Assembly: GCA_018287875.1 (NCBI GenBank)
Contig: JAGVVL010000009.1
Location: forward strand, 124,001-188,000
Length of the DNA: 64,000 nucleotides
Direction of reading: 5' to 3'
DNA from: Nigrospora sphaerica
Taxonomy: Eukaryota > Ascomycota > Sordariomycetes > Amphisphaeriales > Apiosporaceae
The translations under genes were made by a program, and so were the position numbers. Within the stretch, counting starts at the first letter, position 1, and every line of letters begins with the position of its first letter. This document shows, in pieces, positions 34,031 to 43,619 of the stretch. The notes beneath the pieces were generated by a model. That model was not told where the DNA came from, searched no databases, and worked only from the letters and a program-made list of their open reading frames with translations.

Positions 34031-34528
34031 TGGTCCTGGGATCCGAAATAATCCTAGGATCCGGAATGGTCCTAGGATCCAGAGAGATCCTGGGATCCAG
34101 AGAGATCCTGGGATCCAGAACGATCCTGGGATCCAGAATGATCCTAGGATCCGGAATGATCCTGGGATCTAGAGCGATCCTGGGATCTAGAGCGATCCTA
34201 GGATCCGGAGCGATCCTGGGATCCAGAGCGATCCTGGGATTCAGAGCGAATGATCCTAGGATCCGGAACGATCCTAGGATCCGGAACGATCCTAGGATCT
34301 AGAGAGATCCTAGGATCTAGAGCGATCCTAGGATCTAGAGCGATCCTAGGATCTAGAGCGATCCCAGGATCCGGAATGATCCCAGGATCCGGAATGATCC
34401 CAGGATCCGGAATGATCCCAGGATCCGGAATGATCCCAGGATCCGGAATGATCCCAGGATCCGGAATGATCCCAGGATCCGGAATGATCCCAGGATCCGG
34501 AATGATCCTGGGATCCAAGGAGATCCTA
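34031..34528. repeat. Palindromic 18-bp minisatellite, about 27 units
   Basis: The unit is GATCCTAGGATCCGGAAT or close variants (CCTGGG or CCCAGG in the middle; AGAGCG, AGAGAG or GGAATG as spacer). Each unit contains a perfect or near-perfect palindrome, GGATCCTAGGATCC. Variants occur in runs; the last eight units are almost identical GATCCCAGGATCCGGAAT. It lies between the start codons of two divergent genes. Both strands happen to be open (ILGSRA-like and PDPGII-like hexapeptides) because the unit length is a multiple of three. Confidence 0.9.
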
Positions 34529-34617
34529 GGATCTCGTCATTTTCTATTTGTTATTATACAAGACTAAAACCTAGTTGATATGTACAGCCACCTGGTCGAC
34601 TCGTATCTGCTTCCACG

Positions 34618-35713
34618 ATGGATGAACCACGCAACCGCCGCACTCAAATCGGCATCCTTACCCCTGAAGGACTTGGCTTTCCAAACAATGACGACCCACT
34701 ACATAAATCGAGTCAGGGAATAGTATCACCAAAGTCTGCTAAATCTTTAAGCGAGCAGGATGAAATCAGCCGAAAAAGCCTCCGACGTGCGAGGTTGAGT
34801 AAAGACAAAAAGCCTGGAAACACCTTTGCTTTGAGCCATGGGTCACCCCACAGCCACTACAAGATGACATTCAAACTCGACCTTGGTGGCTTTGTCACCT
34901 TTGCAGTCCAAAAGAAAGCCCCATACACCGTTTTCCATGTGAAGGAACATCCTTCCTCTCAGGCAACTGAAGTATTACAATGGCACCAGCGACTTTGCAA
35001 CAAATACGTCCTTAGCATCCATGAAGCCTTTTTAACGAACGATACTCTCTACACCATACTGGAAGAGACTGCAGTGAGCTTGGAAACATTGATCAGATGT
35101 CCGTTATATCCTGACGAAACTCAACTTAGCACCACTGTCCAGCAGGTAACTCGTTTCGCCCTAGTTGACTCTATATACTAACATCCCAGCTTATCGATGC
35201 ATTGACCTACCTTGAGTCCGAACATATATTCTGTGCTCAGCTGAACTGCAAGACGATCCTACTCAATCGAGAAGGCGAAGTCAAAATTGGTACGTATTAA
35301 TTTGTGGTCTCTTGTAGTCGAATTCAATCATTAATGCCTGTACAGCGAGTCATGAGTACCAGCTGCAAGAAAAATATGATTTGTCCCAACAGTTTGCTCG
35401 CCATGTGGATCTGGTGCGAACCGTAACAGGGAGACTAATGTATAAGGTCTTAATGGGTGAAGCTCCTTATACGAACGATACACGGTGGCCGCCATCTTCA
35501 GCCGCCAATCAGTTGTATATCGCGACTAAATCTGCGGAATCCATCGCGGAGCTACTGAATGTGAGTTGCGAACCTGTTTCCAATCTTTCGCGCCTAACGA
35601 TTTAGCAACCGCTTCTCTCCGCCCGCCACCCCAAAGAGTCATTAAAAGATTTGATCCGACTTGCCGGTATTGCCGTCCCATTCAACTACCAAATTAATTC
35701 TCGTCCTCCGTGA
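34618..35713 (+). CDS. Protein-kinase-like protein, probable pseudokinase
   Basis: Four exons, 34618-35145, 35190-35289, 35346-35560 and 35606-35713. All introns are 44-56 nt with GT-AG ends and the frame is kept throughout (316 aa). After a polar N-terminal tail comes a kinase-fold segment: FKLDLGGFVTFAV (where the Gly-loop should be), YTVFHVKEHP (Lys strand), LHEAFLTND-like hinge text SIHEAFLTNDTLYTILEE, then ALTYLESEHIFCAQLNCKTILLN and GEVKIASHE. In an active kinase the last two would be HRDxxxxN and DFG. Here both catalytic aspartates are absent and the Gly loop is eroded, so phosphotransfer is unlikely. It pairs divergently with the DUF3723 gene; a shared role is inference. Confidence 0.65.
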
Positions 35714-36114
35714 CGTAATCACCACTACCGAGGGTTAGGTTGCCTACAATATGGAGACAAAGGCCTTAATGATACATTTTCTTTTGCGAAAAGCCACCAT
35801 TAACAACGATGGGTGTTAAGAGACTTAGGTATAGAGAAGGCTGAGGTTTCGATATTGTTGTTTTCCCATTACCACGAAGCTGGGAAATCTGTACCTCACT
35901 GAAAACTACCATTCTGAGCTGCTGCAATTCGCCAAGTATTATTGACTTTCCCGTTGGCCTTCCCGTTGGCTTTCCCACTAAACCTGTATACTACTTCATT
36001 CCGGCTGATAATCCAGTTCTCTGATGAGTATATCTCGTGACACGTAAGGCTTGACACAATCCCTCAACTTGTCTCTCAATTCGCCATCACCCGACACTGC
36101 TTGGGTATTAGCAT
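35714..36114. other. Short intergenic between two convergent genes
   Basis: No gene or repeat is recognised; 3' flanks of the pseudokinase and ferric reductase genes. Confidence 0.35.
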
Positions 36115-37756
36115 TCATTCACTAGTATGCATATGGGAAGTAGTACCCAGTAAGAGCATATTGCCGGACTCTCTTTTGAACTCCGCAAGAACCCTCTCCG
36201 ACTGGGTGAGGTTGGTTGTAGCACCTCTTTCGGCTGGAAAGCCCTCTACTTCCTGCAGAAGAATCTTTGCAAAGTCCGGCGTCCCCATTAGGACAGTAGC
36301 ACGGCGGCCAAAGGCTACGTCACTACTGCCCCGCTCGTAATATATAGATATCGAAAGAATCTCAGGATTGATCAGCTCATTGCTTACGAAAAGCGTTCAA
36401 GGCACTTACATAGCTCCCACCTAAAGTGTCGTCGTCCAGGGTGTTGTTTAAGAATGATCGCGCTGCATTGGCTAATTCTGGATAACTTAGAAGTGTAGCA
36501 TGCCCATGGACAAGCTTCACGTACCGATATCCTGGATCTGCCATATGAGGTGAACCCTGCGGGTGCATCCTTTGCCGAAGTAGTAGCCATGGATCAACTT
36601 TGTCAGGTATGGCAGAACGGCAGCTACACCAGACCCGCTTGCAATGAGGAGGACAGCCTTGTAATCCCATACGGGAATGCTAATTCCATGAGGACCGCTG
36701 AGGAGGGCACGGCGCTGTATGTTTCGGCCACCATATCTATGACAGTGACGTGAGAGCTTTTCGCTGAATCCTCGCCGTGGCCGGACGATTATCTCTATGG
36801 AGTTTTGTTCGACCTCTGCCCAGGAAACTACGACAAACGGATGCACCTGAGTGGGCGCTGAGATGCTCACACGAGGTACCCAGAGCAATATGTATTGACC
36901 GGCGTCAATCTTCATTGGCCGTGGCATGTGGAGTCTAACGTGGGTGACCCCATGACGGTCGTTCAGGATTGCTCGCGTGCTTTGTTCGCCCCATTTAATG
37001 TTTTGGTGCAGAGTCTTGATGGCCCGTATGAGGCCAAAACCCACGAGAGCTCCCAAATATGACACAAACACTTGAAATTGGATGCTTGTGGTAGGAAGCA
37101 AATGTTGGCAAACTCCGGTCACGAAAATAAGAGCCAACAGTCGATGCATCCACAAGAAAATTTCGTAAGCCCTTCCACGAACTACGGGGAGCGCCGAGAT
37201 GGCTATGGTACAAAACGATAGTGCTGCCTGCAAAAGGTCAGCAGGAGCCAAGCTGTGATTGGGTTATTCATCATACAGAGTAAGAGAAAATGTTTTCGTA
37301 AAACGCAGTACTACCACTCCTGGTAACAATGACCAGGACGTGGAACAAAATGAGGCCGAAGGACATCAATCCAGTCAGGCGATGAGCAAACAGAGCTGAC
37401 CCTCTAGAAATGCCGAACAGATCCGCTGAAATCCCAGGTTCGGCATTAAGAACAATGGGAAACTGATTGAGCAAAGCCAAACTTCCAGCACGTAAAGCTG
37501 AAGCTTCCAAAGAAGGGGATCGGAACGAGAGGCAAAAGGCATTGATGACAATGTAAGTGGAAATCAATATGGCCGACGCGAGCGTTACCGGCCCGAAAAA
37601 CCCCCGACGCTTCCAGAGAAACCTGTATGCTAGAAGCTTCACAGATTGTAGATAGATGCACCTCAGTCGAGACTGGTACCGGATGAATAGTCTGTAAATG
37701 GCCAGGACGAGCGGTAGGCTACACCATGCAATCGCGTAAATCAGTATTAATTCCAT
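36115..37756 (-). CDS. Ferric/cupric reductase-type transmembrane oxidoreductase
   Basis: Four exons, 37756-37277, 37227-36525, 36471-36410 and 36360-36115 (496 aa), with GT-AG introns of 49, 53 and 49 nt. The N-terminal half has several hydrophobic helices with paired haem histidines: FAHRLTGLMSFGLILFHV and LWMHRLLALIFVTGVCQH. The FAD-binding box appears as HPFVVVSW, the NADPH region as ASGSGVAAVLPYLTKL and the C-terminal contact as MGTPDFAKILLQEV. The expected function is electron transfer from cytosolic NADPH through FAD and two haems to metal ions outside the plasma membrane. It is shorter than secreted-domain-bearing relatives and has no signal peptide. Ferric reductases are one of the recurrent Starship cargo families. 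The exon 2/3 junction is the least certain. Confidence 0.82.
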
Positions 37757-38018
37757 GGCGAGATTGTTTGAAATGCTTCCACTGTAATGAAAACCGAACG
37801 GGTGCTGTAGAGCCGTACTAGCTCGCTAGCTAATGCGTGTGCCGCGAAATCATTCACCGGTTCAAAGAAAGCACCATTCATTAGGCGAAACCTGTGCACA
37901 CGCGTGTTTTATGGTAAAGCACCAAGGACCGAAACTGGCCACCACACGTGCCTTGGGGTGGAAGTGGCTGCTGCAATTAAAATCGTCGAAATTTAGCTAA
38001 AAAATGAGGGATACAATA

Positions 38019-38335
38019 GGTAACGAAATTGGATTCCTATGCACACAGTAAGGACACAAATTCTCCGCTCCGTCCATGTCTATTTTTGGATCGTATACTG
38101 TGTTCCTTCTCTGCTGGTGAACTGTGTCGTCAAATCACCCTGAAAGTCGTGGCAAGCATCTGTTATCGGCGGCCTAATAGGTCATTTACAGCAAAAATTC
38201 TGTTACTGGACGTTGACGGCACTTCGCATGTAGCTCTGCGTTATTTTCTGGTCGCTTGGACAATGAGTCAGGCTTACGCTGTGACCTATTTGAGGCGACC
38301 ATGCCGTTACAAAACGATTCAATAGCACACAGTAC
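38019..38335. mobile_element. Truncated left half of the GGTAACGAAATCGG TIR element
   Basis: It begins TA/GGTAACGAAATTGGATTCC like the intact copy at 50158 and follows it, including CTATTTTTGGATCGTATACTG, to about 38335. There similarity ends and the MADS-like gene region starts. Confidence 0.6.
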
Positions 38336-38407
38336 CCGCGTACTCGAAATCAAAGACCTTTCTCTGAATTGGACTCAGGACAAGTTAAAAGATCCACTCG
38401 ACCCAAT

Positions 38408-39334
38408 ATGGGCTTCTTACATAGCAAGAAGCAGAAAGACAAGGCCAGAAAACGCGGTGCCTCTCTAAAAAACAAAGGCCTGGAACTAGGACAGTACTGC
38501 AATATATTCAGTGCTGTCATATACTGGGACCCGACGCACAAAAAGATAGAAGCAGCCATGCATCTTCCCGAAGGTCAGAAAGCGCCAGAGTTCAACGAAA
38601 TCGTAGGTTATTTTCCCTCATTTTCCGTATTTCGGCTCTAGCTAATATGCTCAGTTTCGTGACCTCCAGACCGAAGCCAGTCAGACTCAAAGCCGGGGTC
38701 AAGTGGGCGCCACGCGAGGTAGGGATCTGCCGAGGGGTGTTCCGACTAGGCACAGGAAAAGAGCCCATAAGGAATGCGAAAATAGTCTTGAAAGCCAGAC
38801 AAACCCGGGTTCCCCATCGTTTGAAATCAATGAAGGTGTGAGCGAAAGAACACCGAACAAGAGAGTCGGTATGTCCATTATAATGTGTGGAGCTACTAAT
38901 TGCCTGTTTACTGATCGAACTGGTCGATAGCATCGTGTGCTAGCGACAATAGTCTCAATGACAACTCAAATATCGGACCAAATGCGATTCAAGAGCTTAG
39001 CCCGGGCAGTGAGATGGATTTCGACCCTGAAAATCTGGAACCTCTTGATATATTTCAGTCGGATGCTGCCGCATATAATACCGATCCATGTTACCCTGCA
39101 GTAGCCAAAGCTGACACGGAAACGGTGGAACCTTCGTCTCTCCAGGGATTCTCCTTGGCGCATGTCGAAGACTACAGTCATGACGGCGACAATGTGTCCG
39201 CCTTCGGACAGAAAGCCGATCCAGAGAACGGGGCTACCAGCCTAGGTATGGAATCAAGTCCTCGATACCGTTCCTCGGAATCCTTAGCTCGAAGAGTCCT
39301 GAAGCTGTTAGGAGAACTTGTGGATGATAACTAG
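38408..39334 (+). CDS. MADS/SRF-like DNA-binding protein
   Basis: Three exons, 38408-38602, 38655-38868 and 38931-39334, with GT-AG introns of 52 and 62 nt; 270 aa. Exon 1 resembles a diverged MADS core: KKQKDKARKRGASLKNKGLE, then LGQYCNIFSAVIYWDP (basic helix followed by the hydrophobic beta strands) and a short I-region-like end. Exons 2 and 3 are polar, Ser/Asp/Glu-rich, as in regulatory tails. MADS proteins bind CArG-like DNA as dimers, and a transcriptional role is inferred from that. An extra 3' exon is possible: a frame AIEESILSLPLQPHF at about 39422-39505 follows a good acceptor. A truncated TIR element abuts its promoter. Confidence 0.5.
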
Positions 39335-40255
39335 GTATGAATTATGTGTTTCAACCGCGTTACCGGTTGTCGAAATATTTTTGTGGCTGCACAAAATCAA
39401 GACTGAATCCAACTATTTACCAGGCCATCGAAGAGTCTATTCTTTCTCTGCCCCTCCAACCCCACTTTGATGATCCAGCAGGTGATAGAGTTAATATCAC
39501 CTGAATCTCACTTCGATGACACGAATGTGATAGGGATCGATGAAAGAAATTTCCGTATGTCGGTTTTACGGCTCTGTGATAATTATATGTTTGGAAGCTA
39601 CTTTAAGTGAAGCCCTGTTGGATGGGTGTGTTGCGATCGCGCAATGGTTCCTGTGAGGAGTAGCACATATAGGAGAGAACTGGACAGAATGATTCCGACA
39701 AGTGGATAATTCCCGAAGGTTTTGTTTTGTGCCTTAGCGAAACTTTGGTCCAGGCGCGCTGTAACAAGGTGAAACATGTATTATATAATACTTGTTCTTG
39801 GCCTCCTGCGATATAGGGACAAACAAGGTTTTAATAAACCAAGCCATAAAAGAGCAACGTGGCTTTGGAATCGTATAGACATGCGCAGGGGCTGATAAAT
39901 CTGTGGAGGAGAGAATCTCTACAACGAATCCCGGCCACAAAGGTAGTGCTGGCCATATTGAATAACTAGCTATAGGAGTCACTATTGCGAATGGTTGATG
40001 ACATCATGTAATTACAGGGCTTAAACTTGCCCAGTTCCTACTTGTATGTGTTGGCCTTTTGTGTTCAGTGTTCCAGCTCTCATGAGAGCTCCATGGAGGA
40101 TTTCAGAAGTTACCCTTCATACGGACAATAGACTTCACTGCATTTGACCAGAAGGTTCTTGAAGTTGCTGGAGCTCAAAGACTCGCTGTTTATCCAAGTA
40201 GGAAATTCCAAAATGTGGCATTCGGGTTTCGTTTCAACGGAGCCCGAATTTGCGC
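39335..40255. other. Intergenic with one small TIR element
   Basis: Apart from the element at 39629-39776, I see only a possible last exon of the MADS-like gene near 39422-39505. Confidence 0.35.
39629..39776. mobile_element. Degenerate small TIR element of the TGTTACGG family
   Basis: It shares GAACTGGACAGAATGATTCC, then AAGTGGATAATTCCCGAAGG and CAGGCGCGCTGTAACA with the clearer copy at 53702-53871. Its ends (TGTTGCG and GTGAAACA) are eroded. Confidence 0.5.
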
Positions 40256-40789
40256 TTAATCGCAAATTTCCGAGTTCCCTATTGCTGTCTTCTTTCCAGA
40301 ACAACGCTCATTCTCTCTCAATTTCCAGGTCGGATAAACTGGGCGCCCAGTGCGGGTGTAGCAGATCGCCTTAGTGGAAGTATTATGACTTCTTTGGCCC
40401 GTTGATCGTTGTTTAAGAGGGCTAGGCTTCAGCTTCAGCTTGAGTGGCTGAGTGGTCTGCGTGTTATGGTAGATTTTCTCGCGGCCGCGCTCTTCGGAAT
40501 CCCTGATACGCTGTGAAGCTCTTGGTACTATACCAGGAACAACTCGCTGACCTCGCTGTCTCGTACGGTATGGGGCTTTTGGGGATTTTCGTGTTTGGTG
40601 TTGCTTGCCCACACTGTCCTGCTTTTCGTGACTCCTATGCGTCAAATTATCAAAAGATGAAATAGGTATTGAACCGGAAGTTCTCCGTTTGGAATTCCAT
40701 AGCTGGTTGAAAAGGTCCCCGACCAAGGCCATGGCGAGAAGAATGATGAGCATTGATACGCCCAAGAATACACATTCCAGTTTTTGCAT
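40256..40789 (-). CDS. Hypothetical single-pass membrane protein with basic tail
   Basis: ATG at 40789 opens a 177-codon frame. The first 30 residues contain one strong hydrophobic helix (VFLGVSMLIILLAMALVG), followed by a long polar, Lys/Arg/Ser/Gln-rich tail without recognisable domains. It could be a signal anchor or signal peptide. Codon use is unremarkable and no intron is needed. The left end of the frame is close to repeat-rich DNA, and a chance frame cannot be excluded. Confidence 0.35.
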   Translation of the reverse strand: MQKLECVFLGVSMLIILLAMALVGDLFNQLWNSKRRTSGSIPISSFDNLTHRSHEKQDSVGKQHQTRKSPKAPYRTRQRGQRVVPGIVPRASQRIRDSEERGREKIYHNTQTTQPLKLKLKPSPLKQRSTGQRSHNTSTKAICYTRTGRPVYPTWKLRENERCSGKKTAIGNSEICD

Positions 40790-40891
40790 TTATATATCGG
40801 CCTTTTAAACCTTAGTGGCAGGCAAGTGGAACCAGTTCCAGTTCGGAGTCGGCCTTTCTCCTAGGTCCCACCACCACTACTTAGTAGAGTA

Positions 40892-41440
40892 GGTGGCGAA
40901 ATCGGATTCCTATATGCCCAGCGAGCGGGAAAATTCCCCGTTCGGTCCATGCCTATTTTTGGATCGTATACTGTGTTCTCTGGACACTAGGCGGCTGTGT
41001 CATCAAGTCCCCCTCGAAGTTTTGGCAAGCGTCTGTCATCAGCAACCCAACAGACCCGTTCGGCAGATAAAGCGGTGGACCTAAGATGATTCTACGTGTG
41101 AGTCATTTTCGTTGGAATGTGAACCAATCACTGGAATGTAAAACTATCACTGGAATGTGGAAGACTCTGGAAAGCCAATCAGGATCCCTTGTGGAGATAG
41201 TCCGTTTTCGGACGAAGGCCAAAAACGGATTGTATACCTTTCCAGGAGGGTGTGGACTGCCGAAGGCAGCCATCCACAAATCCACAAATGATGATGACAA
41301 GTACCTCCTAAGCCAGATAGGGGACTTGATGGCACAGTCGGTCAAGGTTCAAGGAATACAGTATACAATCCAAAAATTGGCATGGCCCTAGCGGAGAATT
41401 TGTCCTCTTCCTTCGTACATAGGTGTCCGATTCCGTTACA
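40892..41440. mobile_element. 549-bp TIR element, second copy (diverged)
   Basis: It is collinear with 50158-50706 and of the same length. It starts GGTGGCGAAATCGGATTCC after TA and ends GTGTCCGATTCCGTTAC. Both inner TIR blocks (CTATTTTTGGATCGTATACTG at left, its complement CAGTATACAATCCAAAAA at right) are visible. It has no transposase. The right target TA is no longer recognisable. Confidence 0.7.
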
Positions 41441-41446
41441 GCCATC

Positions 41447-41822
41447 CGCGAAATCAGTGTCCTCTGGTTTGCTCTCTTATTTCTTATACAGGAGAGGTAT
41501 TAGCGCTTCTTGGCATTAATAAAGTACTGAACAAACAAAGTACGTACCCTCTAAAACGTTGTACTTGGAAAGAAACAACCATATCCGACTCTTACGCCAG
41601 AATTCTGTGTCTAGCTTCTGAAGTGCACAGGGATAGATGGCAGGGCTTTTTACACCGTGAATTGACGAAAGGCTGTGAATGGAACGCTTGAGAGGCAAAA
41701 TTAGATGTATGTAGAAAAGGTATTAGGTACCGGTAATACATGGTCAGCGCTAGGAATGTACTTGGCAGAGCCTAATAACAAAATTGAAAGAGCAAACAAG
41801 AGGACACTGATTTCGCGGACGA
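41447..41822. mobile_element. About 376-bp TIR element, related end sequence
   Basis: The left end CCGCGAAATCAGTGTCCTCTG continues GTTTGCTCTC. The right end is its complement (GAGCAAACAAGAGGACACTG followed by ATTTCGCGG). The outer part resembles a diverged form of the 549-bp family's end. It lies directly after that element and is followed by a further fragment of the 549-bp family, suggesting nested insertion. Confidence 0.5.
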
Positions 41823-41854
41823 CTGTATTTATTTTACTAAGTCTTCCAGGGTGA

Positions 41855-41975
41855 CATGATGACACCGTTGATCAATGTTAGAGGAACTCAGTACACGATC
41901 CAAAAGCAGGCATGGCCCGAGAGAAGAGCTTGCCCCCTTACCGTGCACGTAGGAGTTCGATTTCGTAGCCGACTG
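41855..41975. mobile_element. Right-end fragment of the 549-bp TIR family
   Basis: GGAACTCAGTACACGATCC, then AGGCATGGCCCGAGAG and CGTAGGAGTTCGATTTCGTA match the last 100 bases of the copy at 50158-50706. The rest of the element is missing. Confidence 0.5.
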
Positions 41976-42221
41976 TAATTCTTAGCGAGCGCCGATTACA
42001 CTGCCCTTAGGGGCTTTGCTTGATTTTGGTCAGATTGGCAATAGTCCCAATTCTGGTCTACCTCCTCAGTGCTTAGCATCCAGTTTTTCCTAAAGTGGAA
42101 CAATGTTAGTCTCACAAAGCGGACGCTAAGCACAAACCCCACAGTACTGACCTTGATTGTCAAATATTTAATCATGTAGGACCGCGTTCTTCAACATCAA
42201 TAACCGCCAAGGCTTGTCGCA

Positions 42222-43030
42222 ATGGGGTTTCCACAGCTTCTTTCTAAATCGCAAGAACACAATCTTGGATGCCTCGGGTCATATTTGGTTCCAAATAAGA
42301 CAACAGCGGGAGCGTGCGAGACCGTCAATGTATTAGCCGCCCAAGCGATTGGGCCCCAGAATGACACTCGGACCTCTCCACTTGGAGTTCAAGAGTGCCC
42401 TGAGCCCTTCACAGAACAGACACGTCCGTCATCAACTGCCTTCACCTCCACTAAGTCGCATAGTCAACCAACAGCTTCACCTAACGGCGTATCAAATAGT
42501 ACTTGGAGCTGGAACCCCTCTCACGTCTATCCGTCCTCGACGTCAACGGCGAGTTCAGTTGTCACCAGTGCCTCATCGCGTGTTCACGCATGGTCACTCT
42601 TTTACCTATTCATTGTATTGCACATATTTTCTTCAATTCCCTGGTGACCACGTTGGTCTGCCGTTAAAACGTAGCGAGGCCCCCGCTTCCTCCACAACAG
42701 GCATCGGCACCTCTAGTGCCTATGAACACAGCGCCACGGAAAACTTCTAGTGTGTATTCAGATACCGATGTTTTCCACCTAGAAGATGTTCTACACCGTC
42801 TGTCGAAACGGGACTCTGCACAGGGGGCGGTGGCGATGCAGGACTTAATAGAAGAAAATAAGGCACTGAAGCAGGAGGTTGCCCATCTGCGGCGGCTTTG
42901 GACTTACGTTTACAAAATTATGACAGAAGTCAACGGCGGTGATTTCTACTTCAGTAGGATACTACAAGAAGGAGACTGGCGGATGGAAAAGGAACGTCAA
43001 AAATGGTTAGCAAATTGTACAGCCATCTGA
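42222..43030 (+). CDS. Possible gene: Ser/Thr-rich exon and coiled-coil exon
   Basis: Two frames may belong together. From ATG 42222 a Ser/Thr/Pro-rich frame of 141 codons ends in a hydrophobic stretch (WSLFYLFIVLHIFSSIPW). From ATG 42722 a second frame runs to TGA at 43028-43030, encoding HLEDVLHRLSKRDS and then a coiled-coil-like LIEENKALKQEVAHLRRLW. A splice joining GTGACC at 42644 to ACAACAG at 42700 is possible, but it does not connect the two frames directly. The second part (42722-43030) looks the more gene-like. No family is recognised. Confidence 0.3.
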
Positions 43031-43619
43031 TTTTACAAAATAATTTGTACCCTGCACCCTTAGTTAGCCAGATGAATTACAATGGATGTATTAGCGTCAT
43101 GAAGGGACGATGTTCGACCCAAGGGGCAATTAGTCTGCAAAAATCTGTTCATATACTGAAATTACATTGAGATGTCCGGCACAGCTAGTATTACGTAATA
43201 GCAGTGGGTCCCCTATAGGGGTAGCACTTAGAATATAGAACAGGGCATAATCACTCCAATAAATAGGCCATTCCCGAAGCTTCTGATTTATGCCTCAGTT
43301 AGTGTTGGTCAAGACCTCATGTGCCATCTAGCCCAGTGCCAACATGACCTTTGAAGGACACTCATGGCTCCTCTACATGAGCCCCGGTTCAGTGATGTAC
43401 AAGGCTATGACGACCATAATTAGTAGTTCTGTCATGTCAACTCGTGCTTGGTACGTAGAAATGAGCGGGGGGCATGTTAATGAAGCCCGCCAAGGCTGCT
43501 TACATATTGTGTGGGTAATTGCATGCCTTGCGTAAGCCAAGTAACTGATTTTACGGAAAGTTTGGTGGAAGTATTGCATATTGCAAGAGATAGAAATAGA
43601 TCGTGAGTCACGCCATTTA
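43031..43619. other. Intergenic with a degenerate small TIR element
   Basis: About 43190-43320 is another decayed copy of the TGTTACGG family (GGTCCCCTATAGGGGTAGC, then AGGCCATTCCCGAAGCTTCT and GATTTATGCCTCAG). The rest is unassigned. Confidence 0.4.

Noticed and set aside
34031..34528. CRISPR-like array
   Set aside because: Units are contiguous 18-mers without unique spacers, in a eukaryotic context.
34015..34567. Long open frames on both strands (hexapeptide repeats ILGSRx and PDPGII) over the minisatellite
   Set aside because: They arise because the 18-bp unit is a multiple of three and stop-free in several frames. There is no non-repeat coding sequence, and the location is a promoter region.
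37228..37276. 24-nt intron GTATGA...TCACAG in the ferric reductase
   Set aside because: Too short, and it leads into a stop. The 49-nt intron ending TTTTGCAG keeps the frame and the conserved text.
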